Shown: piece by piece, positions 52,448 through 60,387 of the stretch
How positions within the stretch are numbered: position 1 is the first letter of the stretch
How the letters are laid out: the number at the start of each line of letters is the position of its first letter
NCBI GenBank assembly: GCA_050732875.1
Contig: JBOHRQ010000005.1
Location: forward strand, 1-64,000
DNA from: DASRVA01 sp050732875
GTDB lineage: Bacteria; Gemmatimonadota; Gemmatimonadetes; JACCXV01; JAHWKZ01
Length of the DNA: 64,000 nucleotides
Reading direction: 5' to 3'
Notes under the pieces: generated by a model
What the model saw: only the letters and a program-made list of their open reading frames with translations
Databases searched by the model: none
What the model was told of the DNA's origin: nothing
Translations under genes and position numbers: made by a program

Positions 52448-53416
52448 CTACCGCCGCCCGGCCCCATTCCCGGCGCGGACCCCGTTCCCGCCGAAGAGAT
52501 CGCTTCCGCGCCCCTGGATCATCTCTACGTAGCGCTGGTTCATGGGTCCGCGACCGCGCCAGCGGTCCCACACCTGCTCCCAGGTAATCGTCTCTTCGAA
52601 GAGCCAGCGCTTCGCATCCGGATCGAACTCGCACGGCAGCTCGTACTCGAGGTCGTACTCGCCCGTGCCGGCGTTGTAGTGGGCGGGGATGTCGATGCCG
52701 ATTTCCTCGGACAGCGGCACGATCGATTCCATCCAGGTCTGGCGGAGCTGGTCGTTGGTCTTGCCCTTCAGGCGGAACTCGAGCTGCCCCGAATGACGCT
52801 TGAGCTCGTCGGGAAGCCCGAACCACTCGATCCCCGTCGGGAACATCCAGTCGACGGCGCGCTGGAGCATCTCGCGGACCTCGCCGCCGGCCTTCGACAG
52901 CCGCCGCATCCACGACTCGCCGTGGCGGAGGTGGAAGTACTCCTCCTTGTCGACCTTGACGAGCGCACGCTTCAAGGGCCCGTAGGAGGTGTTCTCGTGG
53001 ACGTCGGACAGGAGCACGATACCGGCGCGGTCGAAGAGGCCGTTGGCGACCGCCATCTCGGCCCAGTTCTCGAGCGCCTGGTCGAAGCCATACGGGTTCT
53101 TGAACTCGTCCGGTTGGCGGCCGAAGACGAGCTGCTCCTTGTCCTCGCCGAGGTCCTCCAGCAGGCGGTAGGCGATGTTCGCGTGCCCGAGTTCGTCCTG
53201 GATGACCGCGCTGACCGCGATGCGGCTCGAGATCGTGGGTGCGTCCTTGGCCGCCATGTAATACGCCGGCGCGCTCATCAGCTCGGTGTCGCCCTGGACC
53301 AGCATCTGGGTCTTCAGGGCCGAGAGGTAGCCGGGCGTCATGTCGTCCATCGACTCGACCACGAAGCCGTTGGCGATACGTTCCTTGAGGGTCTCGTCGG
53401 GGCTCGTTTCAGGCAT
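52448..53416 (-). CDS. paaA: 1,2-phenylacetyl-CoA epoxidase catalytic subunit PaaA
   Basis: The 322-residue protein matches PaaA throughout: PGYLSALKTQMLVQGDTELM, SAVIQDELGHANIAYRLLED, ENTSYGPLKRALVKVDKEEY, FHLRHGESWMRRLSK and IPAHYNAGTGEYDLEYELP. The ExxH motifs (DELGHA and EEYFHLRHG) hold the di-iron centre that inserts oxygen into the aromatic ring of phenylacetyl-CoA. Start ATG 53416 has GAGGTGATCC just upstream. It follows a small lipoprotein gene by 8 bp. Genes for ring opening and beta-oxidation (paaG, H, J, Z) and for CoA ligase are not in this window. Confidence 0.94.
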   Translation of the reverse strand: MPETSPDETLKERIANGFVVESMDDMTPGYLSALKTQMLVQGDTELMSAPAYYMAAKDAPTISSRIAVSAVIQDELGHANIAYRLLEDLGEDKEQLVFGRQPDEFKNPYGFDQALENWAEMAVANGLFDRAGIVLLSDVHENTSYGPLKRALVKVDKEEYFHLRHGESWMRRLSKAGGEVREMLQRAVDWMFPTGIEWFGLPDELKRHSGQLEFRLKGKTNDQLRQTWMESIVPLSEEIGIDIPAHYNAGTGEYDLEYELPCEFDPDAKRWLFEETITWEQVWDRWRGRGPMNQRYVEMIQGRGSDLFGGNGVRAGNGAGRR

Positions 53417-53424
53417 GGATCACC

Positions 53425-53928
53425 TCACGGATGAGTCTTCCAGATCTCGGCATACGTTCGTACCCAGCCGGCGGCCGAATGAGCCGGATGCGGCCCGGTC
53501 GCCAGATCGAGGTACGCATCGCCCTTGGATGCGTGGAGCACGTCGGAGGGCGGATCGGCCGGCCCCATCTGCACCGTCCATCCCGCCTCCTCCAGGGCGT
53601 CGCGGTACCAGCCAAAGACGGTGCCCGGCTCGCCCTGGGCGACGATCGTCACCGTGCTCCACGTGCCGGTCGAGCCCTCGCGGGCCGTCGCTTCGACCAC
53701 CGTGCTCTCGGGCGCGATGGGAAAGTCGTCCGGGAAATCGCTGGGCAGCTCGACCGGCGTGAAGACGGGCTCCACTGCGTTCGCGCCCTCGGCCCCGGCC
53801 GTGTCCCTCGATGAGTCGGCGTGCGCCACGCTGGCGGGTCCGGCGTCCTTGACCCTATCGTCCCGCTCCCCGCCGCAAGCGGAGAGCGAACAGAGCAGAC
53901 CGAGCGCGGCAATCGCCCGCAGGGTCAT
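53425..53928 (-). CDS. Putative lipoprotein of unknown function
   Basis: The 167-residue protein starts MTLRAIAALGLLCSLSACGG, a clear lipoprotein signal with the Cys at residue 18. The mature part has an acidic linker and a small domain with PSDFPDDFPIAPESTVVEAT, EPGTVFGWYRDALEEAGWTV and ASKGDAYLDLATGP. This layout (DFP repeats, WYRDAL, W near the end) recurs in small periplasmic lipoproteins of environmental bacteria; function unknown. It precedes paaA by 8 bp on the same strand. Its first 107 bp face the start of the divergent DUF488 gene. Confidence 0.75.
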   Translation of the reverse strand: MTLRAIAALGLLCSLSACGGERDDRVKDAGPASVAHADSSRDTAGAEGANAVEPVFTPVELPSDFPDDFPIAPESTVVEATAREGSTGTWSTVTIVAQGEPGTVFGWYRDALEEAGWTVQMGPADPPSDVLHASKGDAYLDLATGPHPAHSAAGWVRTYAEIWKTHP

Positions 53929-54540
53929 CGATGCCTCTCGGATGGCGGCACGGACACGGAGTCGAGGGGAGAGCGTACGGAGAGCCCGCAGAAGCGTCAA
54001 GGCCGGCGGGCCTGGACCGTCGGCCACTCCAACCTGTCTCTGGCCGATTTCCTTGCGCTCATCGAGCGCCAGCGGATCGAGCGTGTGGCCGACGTCCGGC
54101 GCTATCCGGCCTCGCGACGGCACGGTCATTTCGATTCGGCGGCGCTGGAAAAGGCGCTTCTGGCGCGGGGGATCGGTTATCGGTGGTTCGAGGACCTGGG
54201 GGGACGGCGCAGCGGGTCGGGGCCTGGCTCGCCGAACGAGGGAATCGAGAACGCGGGTTTCCGCGGCTATGCCGATTACATGCTGACCCCACGATTCGCG
54301 CACGCCTTCGATGCCCTGGTCGACGAGCTCGACCTCGGACGCACCGCGCTCATGTGCGCGGAGGCTCTGTGGTGGCGATGTCATCGGCGGCTCCTGAGCG
54401 ATCTCCTGGTACACCGTGGGACAAAGGTGATCCACCTCCTCCCGGACGATCGCACCGCGCGTCACGAGCTGTGGGATCTCGCGCGTCCCACCCCTGAAGG
54501 GTTAGTCTATCCTCCCATCCAATCCGAGCTGGAGATCTGA
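53821..54540 (+). CDS. DUF488 family protein
   Basis: The conserved part, starting near 53999, reads AWTVGHSNLSLADFLALIER, VADVRRYPASRRHGHFDSAA, GFRGYADYMLTPRFAHAFDA and ALMCAEALWWRCHRRLLSDL, the DUF488 pattern with the conserved VGHS, DVRR and Cys in MCAE...CHR. Function is unknown. The start is unresolved: there is no ATG, GTG or TTG in frame between the GTG at 53821 and the domain, and 53821 would add about 60 poorly conserved residues antisense to the lipoprotein gene. A rarer start codon or a small frameshift near 53950-53990 (an ATG lies there in the next frame) are alternatives. Confidence 0.7.
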   Translation: MRHAGGSGVLDPIVPLPAASGERTEQTERGNRPQGHRCLSDGGTDTESRGERTESPQKRQGRRAWTVGHSNLSLADFLALIERQRIERVADVRRYPASRRHGHFDSAALEKALLARGIGYRWFEDLGGRRSGSGPGSPNEGIENAGFRGYADYMLTPRFAHAFDALVDELDLGRTALMCAEALWWRCHRRLLSDLLVHRGTKVIHLLPDDRTARHELWDLARPTPEGLVYPPIQSELEI

Positions 54541-54585
54541 CCGGGTCCCGGGAAGGCCGTCGCGTTCCGAGGCGCGAGGTGACGA

Positions 54586-55182
54586 ATGAGGGAGCTTGCA
54601 ACCGGCGTTCACGGCTGGAGCGTCTACTCCGAGCGTCTGGGATACGACCTGAACGGCTTCGCATGGCGGGCTGTTCGCCAGACCGTGGTCGTCGACCCTC
54701 CGGATCTCACCCCGCCCGCCGAGCGTTTCTTCGACGAAGGTGGCTGGCCGGCTCTGATCGTCGTCACGAACCGGACCCACTGGCGGGCCACCGACGCGCT
54801 CCGGACGCGATCGGGGGCGGCGGTCGCCCTGAGCGCCGTGGACGCGGACTCCGTGGAAGGCACGGTCGACCGGATCCTGACGCCCGGCGAGGAGCTGCCC
54901 GGCGGCTGGCGCGTGCTCGACATGGCCGGAAAGACCCTCGGGGAGATCGGGCTCTTCCGGAAGGTAGAGGGGGGCGTCCTGCTCCTCGGAGACAGCCTGA
55001 TCGGCGATCCGCCCGGCCGATTGCGGCTCCTCCCCGACGAGAAGATCGAGGACAGGGAGCTGCTCGTCGCCGCGCTGGAAAGGATCGCGGACCTCGATTT
55101 CGAGGTCCTTCTCCTGGGCGACGGGCAGCCCGTTCTGGAAGGCGCCGCAGGCCGCGTGCGGGCCTTCCTGCGCTCGCTCTAG
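54586..55182 (+). CDS. Degenerate metallo-beta-lactamase-fold protein
   Basis: The 198-residue protein has the MBL-fold layout (WRAVRQTVVVDPPDLTPP, ALIVVTNRTHWRATDALR, GWRVLDMAGKTLGEIGLFRK and GGVLLLGDSLIGDPPGRLR) but the zinc motif HxHxDH is replaced by NRTHWRAT, so most metal ligands are missing. It probably has a binding or structural role, or a metal-free activity. The start ATG 54586 follows the DUF488 gene by 45 bp and the stop is 2 bp before the GTG of the glutathione-synthetase-like gene, so the two are probably co-translated. Confidence 0.7.
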   Translation: MRELATGVHGWSVYSERLGYDLNGFAWRAVRQTVVVDPPDLTPPAERFFDEGGWPALIVVTNRTHWRATDALRTRSGAAVALSAVDADSVEGTVDRILTPGEELPGGWRVLDMAGKTLGEIGLFRKVEGGVLLLGDSLIGDPPGRLRLLPDEKIEDRELLVAALERIADLDFEVLLLGDGQPVLEGAAGRVRAFLRSL

Positions 55183-55184
55183 CG

Positions 55185-56162
55185 GTGTCCTCGGCACTCG
55201 AGATCCTCTTCGTCATCGACCCTCTCGAAGCCCTCATCCTCGAGACCGAGACGTCGCTCCTCCTGATGAGCGAGGCCGCCCGGCGCGGGCACGCGCCCTG
55301 GATCACCTATCTGCGCGAGCTCTATCTGCAGGATTCAACGGCCCGCACGCGCGCGCGGCCGATCGCCATCGACGAGAGCCTGCGTCCCTTCTATCGACTG
55401 GGATCCGCCGAGGACCGCGCGGTCGACTCGTTCGCCATCGTCCTGATGCGCAAGGATCCGCCGGTCGACGTCGACTATCACAACGCGCTGGCGATCCTCT
55501 CGCGCGCGCGGGGCAGCGTGCCCGTCCTCAATGACCCGGTCGGGATGTGCCGGAGCAACGAGAAGCTCCTGCCGCTCGAAATCACGGGGGCCGCCCCGCC
55601 CTCCGTGGTCACCGCCGACCCGGAGGTCGCCGCCGCGTTCGTCCGCGAGCACGGGGACGTCGTGCTGAAGCCGCTCAACGAGTACAGCGGTCACGGCATC
55701 CGCAGGGTGCGCGTTCCGGAGAGCGCCTTCGACTCCGGCATTCTCGAGTCGCTGGCCGCCCAGCCCGGCCGCCACGTGCTTCTCCAGCGCTTCCTGTGCG
55801 ACGTGGAAAAAGGGGACAAGCGGGTCCTGGTGCTGGACGGAGAGGCGCTGGGGTGGGTCAACCGGGTGCCTCGGCCGGGCTCCTTTTACGCCAACATCCA
55901 TCAGGGCGCGGTCGTCGAGTCGACCGAGCTGACCGGGCGCGAGCGGGAGCTCATCCTGAGCGCCGGTCCCCTGCTGGCCGAGCGGGGCCTCGAGATGACC
56001 GGATTCGACTTCATCGGGGGCTGGCTTACGGAGATCAACTTCACCAGCCCTTCCGCCCTTCGGCAGATCGACCAGGTGATGAAGAACCGCCTCGAGACAC
56101 GGGTCCTCGATTATCTGGAGCGCCGCGCGGCGGAGGGCGTGCGCATGCCCCTGCCCGTGTGA
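55185..56162 (+). CDS. gshB: Glutathione-synthetase-like ATP-grasp protein
   Basis: The 325-residue product from GTG 55185 follows the prokaryotic GshB pattern: EILFVIDPLEALILETETSL at the N-terminus, AIVLMRKDPPVDVDYHNALA, VLNDPVGMCRSNEKL, VLKPLNEYSGHGIRRV (ATP-grasp loop), VLLQRFLCDVEKGDKRVLVL, ANIHQGA and EINFTSPSALRQID. It should ligate gamma-glutamylcysteine and glycine, or a related dipeptide. No gshA gene is nearby, so the substrate is inferred. It is preceded by a degenerate MBL-fold gene and followed by a strong terminator. Confidence 0.87.
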   Translation: MSSALEILFVIDPLEALILETETSLLLMSEAARRGHAPWITYLRELYLQDSTARTRARPIAIDESLRPFYRLGSAEDRAVDSFAIVLMRKDPPVDVDYHNALAILSRARGSVPVLNDPVGMCRSNEKLLPLEITGAAPPSVVTADPEVAAAFVREHGDVVLKPLNEYSGHGIRRVRVPESAFDSGILESLAAQPGRHVLLQRFLCDVEKGDKRVLVLDGEALGWVNRVPRPGSFYANIHQGAVVESTELTGRERELILSAGPLLAERGLEMTGFDFIGGWLTEINFTSPSALRQIDQVMKNRLETRVLDYLERRAAEGVRMPLPV

Positions 56163-56236
56163 GGACCGCGACCCCCAGCGCTATGGGGAAGCCCCCGGAG
56201 GAACGGCACCACAGAAGGAAGCGGCATCAGAAAGAA

Positions 56237-56264
56237 GGGGCGCCCGGTTCGCACCGGGCGCCCC
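56237..56264. terminator. Strong hairpin terminator between gshB-like and outer-membrane protein genes
   Basis: GGGGCGCCCGG at 56237 pairs perfectly with CCGGGCGCCCC ending 56264 around a 6-nt loop. It is preceded by AAAGAA and stands between two convergent genes, so it can stop transcription in either direction. Confidence 0.8.
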
Positions 56265-56297
56265 TCATGCGCGCTTAGCGCGTTACCTCAGGCGCGA

Positions 56298-56861
56298 TCA
56301 GAAGAGGAACGAGATCCCGCCCGAGAACTCGAAGTTGTTCGTCGCCTCGCTGTCGTCGTCGCCCGAGTCGACGAAGATGATGTTGTCGCGGACCTCGCCA
56401 CGCAGCGCCCAGCCCGCGTTAGCGGGCGAGCCGTTATACCACTTCACCCCGCCTGCCAGCGGGAGCAAAAGATTGGTTTCGCTGTCCTCGAAGGGTTCGG
56501 GAACGTCGGACACCTTGATGGTCGCAGCTCCGACGCCGGTTCCGACGAAGAACTTGAGCGGGCTCGTGGTCGGGAACATGTATTCGAGCCCAAAGCTGTA
56601 GAGGTACATATTCACATCGAAGTCGTCCCCCCCGAAGTCGGCGTTGGAGGGGACCCAATCGAAGTTGCCGCCCCAGGCAAGCCCGCTGTTGTACTGGAGC
56701 ATCATCCGCGCGCCCAGGATGCCGTCAGTGTCGTCGGCGTCGTCCAGGGCCAGAGCCCCTCCGTGCAGGTTCAGCTCGTACCAGTTCTGGGCCCGTGCGG
56801 GTTCCGCCGTGAGCAGGGCGACCAGCAGCCCCAGGGCCGCGACCAACGATAGCCGGTGCAT
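56298..56861 (-). CDS. Outer-membrane beta-barrel protein (paralogue 1)
   Basis: The 187-residue protein has a signal peptide (ending EPARAQ) and an 8-10-stranded barrel pattern: NWYELNLHGGALALDDADDT, GGNFDWVPSNADFGGDDFDV, FFVGTGVGAATIKVSDVPEP, RGEVRDNIIFV and NNFEFSGGISFLF with terminal Phe for BAM recognition. Two further paralogues lie at 57045 and 61669. ATG 56861 has GAGAGGTGAT just upstream. The 180 bp before it are AT-rich (TATATA runs) and likely hold its promoter. Function unknown; possibly a small porin or structural barrel. Confidence 0.83.
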   Translation of the reverse strand: MHRLSLVAALGLLVALLTAEPARAQNWYELNLHGGALALDDADDTDGILGARMMLQYNSGLAWGGNFDWVPSNADFGGDDFDVNMYLYSFGLEYMFPTTSPLKFFVGTGVGAATIKVSDVPEPFEDSETNLLLPLAGGVKWYNGSPANAGWALRGEVRDNIIFVDSGDDDSEATNNFEFSGGISFLF

Positions 56862-57024
56862 GGAATCACCTCTCGAGTTGAGGTCCACGATGAGAAACTC
56901 GTGCATGGGTACCCGGCGTCCGGCGGTCATGTTCCGACCATAACCTAAGTAGAAAAGCATGTATATATCCGACGGCTATATATAGTGATCAAGATTGAGA
57001 GAACAGCATCATATCCATCAAGCT

Positions 57025-57060
57025 GGCTACGCTCCGAAGAAGGGCTACGCTCCGAAGAAG
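57025..57060. repeat. 18-bp perfect tandem duplication at the end of an outer-membrane protein gene
   Basis: GGCTACGCTCCGAAGAAG occurs twice in a row. Read on the minus strand it encodes the C-terminal FFGA plus stop codon and then the same sequence again after the stop. It does not alter the protein but shows a recent short duplication. Confidence 0.85.
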
Positions 57061-57686
57061 AACGAGATGCCGCCCGAGAGCTCGAGGTTGTGGGTGGCCT
57101 CAGGATCGACGTCCCCCTCGTCGGTATCGAAACGGTCCCGCCAGATGATGTTGTCGCGAACCTCGGCGCGGAACGCCCAGCTCTGGCGCGTCGTCCGGCT
57201 GAACCACTTCAGGCCGACGGCGAGCGGGACGAGGAAGTCCGTCTCGCTGTCGTCGAGGCTCGAGGGCGCGTCCTCGAGGCTGATCGTCGCGGCTCCGACG
57301 CCGCCTCCCAGGAAAAGGTGGAGGCGGTTCGGGGACGGGAACGTGTAATCCACCTCCGCGCTGTACAGAAACACGTTGATGTCGAGGTCTTCGTCGTCCG
57401 CCGAGGGGCCCAGGTCGATCTGCGCGGCGGGAACCCAGTCCAGGTTCGCGCCGAACCCCCATCCGGGGGCGGTATTGTAGAGGAAGCGCAGGCCGACCAT
57501 CCCGTCGGTATCGTCGGCCTCCCCGAGCGAGCTCGCGAACTCGTCGTCGAGAAAGAGCGCGCCGGCATGGAGGTTGAACTCGTAGTTGTTGTCGTGGTAA
57601 TGGGAAGCCGGGGACTGGGCCTGGACGGTGCGTGGCATGAGCCCGAGCGCGAGCAGCGCCCCGAGCACGAAGCCGGCGGTCTTCAT
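57045..57686 (-). CDS. Outer-membrane beta-barrel protein (paralogue 2)
   Basis: The 213-residue protein has a signal peptide (ending TVQAQ) and the same barrel pattern as paralogue 1: NNYEFNLHAGALFLDDEFAS, GANLDWVPAAQIDLGPSADD, FLGGGVGAATISLEDAPSSL, AFRAEVRDNIIWRDRF and NLELSGGISFFFGA. The last residues GA follow the terminal aromatic. It lies 184 bp upstream of paralogue 1 on the same strand and 144 bp from the left end of the transposon. Function unknown. Confidence 0.83.
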   Translation of the reverse strand: MKTAGFVLGALLALGLMPRTVQAQSPASHYHDNNYEFNLHAGALFLDDEFASSLGEADDTDGMVGLRFLYNTAPGWGFGANLDWVPAAQIDLGPSADDEDLDINVFLYSAEVDYTFPSPNRLHLFLGGGVGAATISLEDAPSSLDDSETDFLVPLAVGLKWFSRTTRQSWAFRAEVRDNIIWRDRFDTDEGDVDPEATHNLELSGGISFFFGA

Positions 57687-57822
57687 CGATCGCTCCCTTC
57701 GCCTTGGTTTGCGGGATGGGGCTATGTCATGGTTCGAATGCGAGCGGTGGGGTGGTCGAAAAGGTAGGCGTGGCGTCCCCGGGCGGGCAACGCGGCCCTA
57801 CCACGAACGGTGTCCCGGGATG

Positions 57823-57830
57823 GATCCGGA
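57823..57830. repeat. Target site duplication, left copy (GATCCGGA)
   Basis: GATCCGGA lies directly outside the left inverted repeat and is repeated at 60739-60746 directly outside the right one. Eight to nine bp is the usual duplication size for IS1-family elements. Confidence 0.85.
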
Positions 57831-57852
57831 GGTAGTGGGTCAGTTTGAATGA
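57831..57852 (+). repeat. Left terminal inverted repeat
   Basis: GGTAGTGGGTCAGTTTGAAT plus GA; exact reverse complement of 60717-60738. The transposase stop codon (TGA, 57842-57840 on the minus strand) lies inside it. Confidence 0.87.
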
Positions 57853-58688
57853 CCCGCCCTCTCCCGGTCCTCCAGGAGCGCCACAATGTCCTCGATCTTC
57901 CAGAGATGGTCGGTTACGCCCGCCGCCATAGCCGGGGTCATCCGGAGGCTCCGATGTATCCGGCAGTAGTTGTAGTACATGGAATGTAGGGCCACGGCGT
58001 GCGCCAGATTCGACCTTCTTGGAGAAGGCGTTTTAGCCGGGTGAACCGCCGCATGGACATACGCATCGTGAGGTTCTGCCGCTCCACGTAGGATGTACTG
58101 ATACGGTGTGGGTCGGGATTGCCCTGGATCGTCTCAATGTCGATCCCGATGCACTTGGCCGGACTGTACCGCTTCTGCGGCTCGGGGTCGGTCCCGTAGA
58201 TCTTCTGGAGCATAGCGTAGTCTACGCCCGCCCCGAAGGCGTCCTCGACGGCGCTCAGATACATGGAGTGCCTGTCCGTCGTGATCTGCGCCCGGCTGGC
58301 GAGCCGGGAGGCCAGGTCCTGCATGAAGTCGGTCGCCGTCCCCACGTCCCGCGAGCCGATCCGCCAAGTCGGGACGAGCTTTGAATCGGCGCAGATCGCC
58401 GTGAACGTCCAAACGTCCCCGTAGCCGAACGTCCGTTTGTACTCGTCGCGCAGGTTCTTCTGCTTCGCGTGGCAGAACGACCATATTTCATCACATTCCA
58501 ACACTTGCAGGAGAGATCCAGTAGCTGCTCGTCCTGGTAGTCGGCGCAAACCGCGCCCAGGTCCCGTAGGAGCTTCAAGACCGTCCCTTTCGCCGTGTCG
58601 GTCATCCGGCAGGTCGCCCGGATCGAATTGCCCTCGACCAGGGCGGCGACGATCTGGCAACGCTTCTCTCTCTACTCAGCTTGTTCAT
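57840..58688 (-). pseudogene. IS1-family transposase with several frameshifts
   Basis: Segments of one DDE transposase lie in successive frames: MNKLSRE at the ATG, KRCQIVAALVEGNSIRATCR, MTDTAKGTVLKLLRDLGAVC, LECDEIWSFCHAKQKNLRDE, DVWTFTAICADSKLVPTWRI, ISTSYVERQNLTMRMSMRRF, NAFSKKVE and NLAHAVALHSMYYNYCRIHR. The longest intact piece keeps the catalytic Asp residues and Glu, but at least three frame breaks (near the N-terminus, near 58500 and near 58030) prevent a full-length product. The final residues GHSN and the stop are encoded in the left inverted repeat. Confidence 0.85.
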
Positions 58689-58694
58689 GGTTAT

Positions 58695-58724
58695 AGTATA
58701 CCTGACCGGTCAAGCATTTGTCAA
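58695..58724 (-). promoter_or_regulatory. Transposase promoter, possibly leaderless
   Basis: On the minus strand TTGACA (58724-58719), an 18-bp spacer and TATACT (58700-58695) form a near-consensus promoter. The transposase ATG is only 6 bp beyond the -10 box, so transcription would start at or next to the ATG. Confidence 0.6.
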
Positions 58725-58754
58725 GAGTACCTTCAAACCAGGAAGGGCGTACCC

Positions 58755-59234
58755 TTACGCTTCTACGGCCACCCTGGACTGTTCTTCTGTCTGGATTTCT
58801 TGTCTCTCCGGTCGGAACACAGGAATGACGATGCCCCCCAGGCCCACCCGCGCCCCAATGGATTGCACACATTCGCGCAGGTACGGCCAAGCATTATACG
58901 GCCCGTTCAATTCAGCGAAGTATTTCAGGGCGTCTTCCGGATAGGTCGCAGCACTCTCCAGCCGGTAGATGAGATCAAAGCCCACTTCGAGGAGCATGAG
59001 ATTTTCGCCACCATCCTCGGCATTCACTTCAAAGCGCTGATCCACTCGAACAAAAATATGGTTGGGATGCTCGTCCGGAAGCCGGTACGCGGCACGGAAG
59101 CCAAGGGAAATCCCCATCTCCGCAGGAACGGCAAGGGGATCGAGATTCGTCGTCAGGTCAGCGGACGCCAGGGTCACGGACTCCAATTGAACCTGGCGCG
59201 CAACAATGCTCGCTCGTTCGATATTCGTAGTCAT
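58755..59234 (-). CDS. SecB-like chaperone of a toxin-antitoxin-chaperone system
   Basis: The 159-residue protein shows the SecB layout: QVQLESVTLASADLTTNL at the N-terminus, FRAAYRLPDEHPNHIFVRVD, LLEVGFDLIYRLE, EDALKYFAELNGPYNAWPYL and REcvqsIGARVGLGGIVIPV near the end (PYLRE and the GL..IVIPV tail are the clearest marks). SecB normally holds precursor proteins; in toxin-antitoxin-chaperone systems such as M. tuberculosis Rv1957 a SecB-like protein protects the antitoxin from degradation. It follows higA by 9 bp on the same strand. Housekeeping SecB is unlikely given this position inside a transposon. Confidence 0.82.
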   Translation of the reverse strand: MTTNIERASIVARQVQLESVTLASADLTTNLDPLAVPAEMGISLGFRAAYRLPDEHPNHIFVRVDQRFEVNAEDGGENLMLLEVGFDLIYRLESAATYPEDALKYFAELNGPYNAWPYLRECVQSIGARVGLGGIVIPVFRPERQEIQTEEQSRVAVEA

Positions 59235-59243
59235 AGTGCCCGC

Positions 59244-59630
59244 CTAGGCCACAAGCGTGTAGTTGTCCGGGACAGGGCGCTCCGGATTGTCTTGGGCCGC
59301 GATCTTCTTGGGCTGTGGATAGCGCACCAGTCGAACCGGATGCTCAAAGTACTCTCCGACTTTCAGCGGTTCAAAATCGACCCGAACCCTGCTATCACAG
59401 GAGAACGCAAGATTCGCCAAAGTCCGAAGCGTCATGTTTCGGGACCCCCCCAGGACTTGAGTGATGTGAGAGGGGGTCGTTTCAAGATCGCGCGCCATAT
59501 CGGCCTTGCTCTTTCCAGCCGTCTTCATGGCCCGAGCGACGATCTCCGTCGCCCACACAATCAGACGTTCCTGTTCATAAAGCCGTCGATTGGTGGGATT
59601 CCTGAGGATCTGCTTCATCCGCTCGTTCAT
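59244..59630 (-). CDS. higA: HigA-type antitoxin with XRE helix-turn-helix and C-terminal extension
   Basis: The 128-residue protein has a helix-turn-helix at about residues 40-70 (KSKADMARDLETTPSHITQV, LGGSRNMTLRTLANLAF) and an extension ending PQPKKIAAQDNPERPVPDNY. In toxin-antitoxin-chaperone systems such an extension is the chaperone-addiction region recognised by the SecB-like protein; that role is inferred here from gene order. ATG overlaps the higB stop as ATGA. The toxin-first order is typical of higBA. It probably represses the promoter upstream of higB. Confidence 0.85.
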   Translation of the reverse strand: MNERMKQILRNPTNRRLYEQERLIVWATEIVARAMKTAGKSKADMARDLETTPSHITQVLGGSRNMTLRTLANLAFSCDSRVRVDFEPLKVGEYFEHPVRLVRYPQPKKIAAQDNPERPVPDNYTLVA

Positions 59631-60004
59631 TTGCGCCTCTCCAAAGCCTTAAAGTAGGCGGCCCTTACGTTCTCAGCTTTAGTAATGTCAGCCTTCTTAT
59701 GCTTGTGCTTCTTCTTTTTCGTCCCATCGACCAGAATGAATTCTTTCCTCGGAGTAAAGAACCCCAGGATTCTGACCTGATGATGCTTAACCTCGAAGAT
59801 TCCTTCGGAACCCTCGATCTTCTTGAATCGTTCCTTGTTGTGCAGCACGCCTTCATCGCCCAGCTTCTCAAAAGTCGGCTGCAGACTAGCGCTTTCCGAG
59901 TCCGAGAGAGAGCGGATGAAGTCGTCGGCTGGACAGCTGCCATCCTGGTATTCAACGCAGCGTATGGTCAGCTTACGCCCTTCATAGACAGGTTCCCTAG
60001 CCAC
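59627..60004 (-). CDS. higB: HigB/RelE-like toxin
   Basis: The 125-residue product from GTG 60004 reads LTIRCVEYQDGSCPADDFIR, LQPTFEKLGDEGVLHNKERF, KKIEGSEGIFEVKHHQVRIL, GFFTPRKEFILVDGTKKKKH and KADITKAENVRAAYFKALER, matching Gp49/HigB-like toxins of the RelE fold, which cut mRNA on the ribosome. The basic run KKKKHKHKK and conserved GF(F/Y) region are intact, so unlike the other two toxins in this window this one should be functional. It is the first gene of the higB-higA-secB operon. Confidence 0.85.
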   Translation of the reverse strand: MAREPVYEGRKLTIRCVEYQDGSCPADDFIRSLSDSESASLQPTFEKLGDEGVLHNKERFKKIEGSEGIFEVKHHQVRILGFFTPRKEFILVDGTKKKKHKHKKADITKAENVRAAYFKALERRK

Positions 60005-60038
60005 ACGTTCGACAGGTAGCGTCCATCATGGGCCTGGA

Positions 60039-60068
60039 ATATTAACATAAATGTGAAACCCCTGTCAA
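60039..60068 (-). promoter_or_regulatory. Promoter of the higB-higA-secB operon
   Basis: On the minus strand TTGACA (60068-60063), 18-bp spacer and TAATAT (60044-60039) are a near-consensus sigma-70 promoter 35 bp before the higB start. It is the most consensus-like promoter noticed outside the rRNA region, fitting an autonomous mobile operon. Confidence 0.72.
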
Positions 60069-60071
60069 GCG

Positions 60072-60335
60072 TCACTTTTTCCAGCGCGTTTCGGCGGCCA
60101 GCTTAGCGATCTCTGAGCGGCGCTTTTTGGTGAGCTTCCGGGCGCGGGCGGGGCCGCCCTTCAACCCACCGCGCCGCCCGAGCATCCGGGCGGCGGCTCG
60201 GCGCTCCTCCTCGGTCGGCTCCTCATCGTCCCGACCATCCGTCGCCTCGTCCACGATCCGGCGGGCGATTACGTTCTCATCCTCGTCGGCGGGCTTCCGC
60301 TTGGCACGCTTTTTGTTGCTTTTCCGGTCAGGCAT
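60072..60335 (-). CDS. Small basic protein of unknown function (transposon cargo)
   Basis: The 87-residue protein is highly charged: a Lys/Arg-rich start (RKSNKKRAKRKPADEDENV), an acidic middle (RDDEEPTEEERRAAARMLGR) and a C-terminus RGGLKGGPARARKLTKKRRS followed by EIAKLAAETRWKK. The GGLKGGPARA...RRSEIAKKAAxxRW pattern is common in short bacterial proteins of unknown role and looks DNA-binding. It lies just upstream of the toxin operon promoter on the same strand. Confidence 0.72.
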   Translation of the reverse strand: MPDRKSNKKRAKRKPADEDENVIARRIVDEATDGRDDEEPTEEERRAAARMLGRRGGLKGGPARARKLTKKRRSEIAKLAAETRWKK

Positions 60336-60387
60336 ATTACTATTCTACTCCATGGGGGGCTGGGCGCGCAAGCGGAGGGACTAAGCG

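Noticed and set aside
56950..56990. TGTATATATC near the outer-membrane protein as a third MarR operator
   Set aside because: It matches the marR palindrome only in its AT-rich core and is better explained as promoter-type AT-rich sequence.
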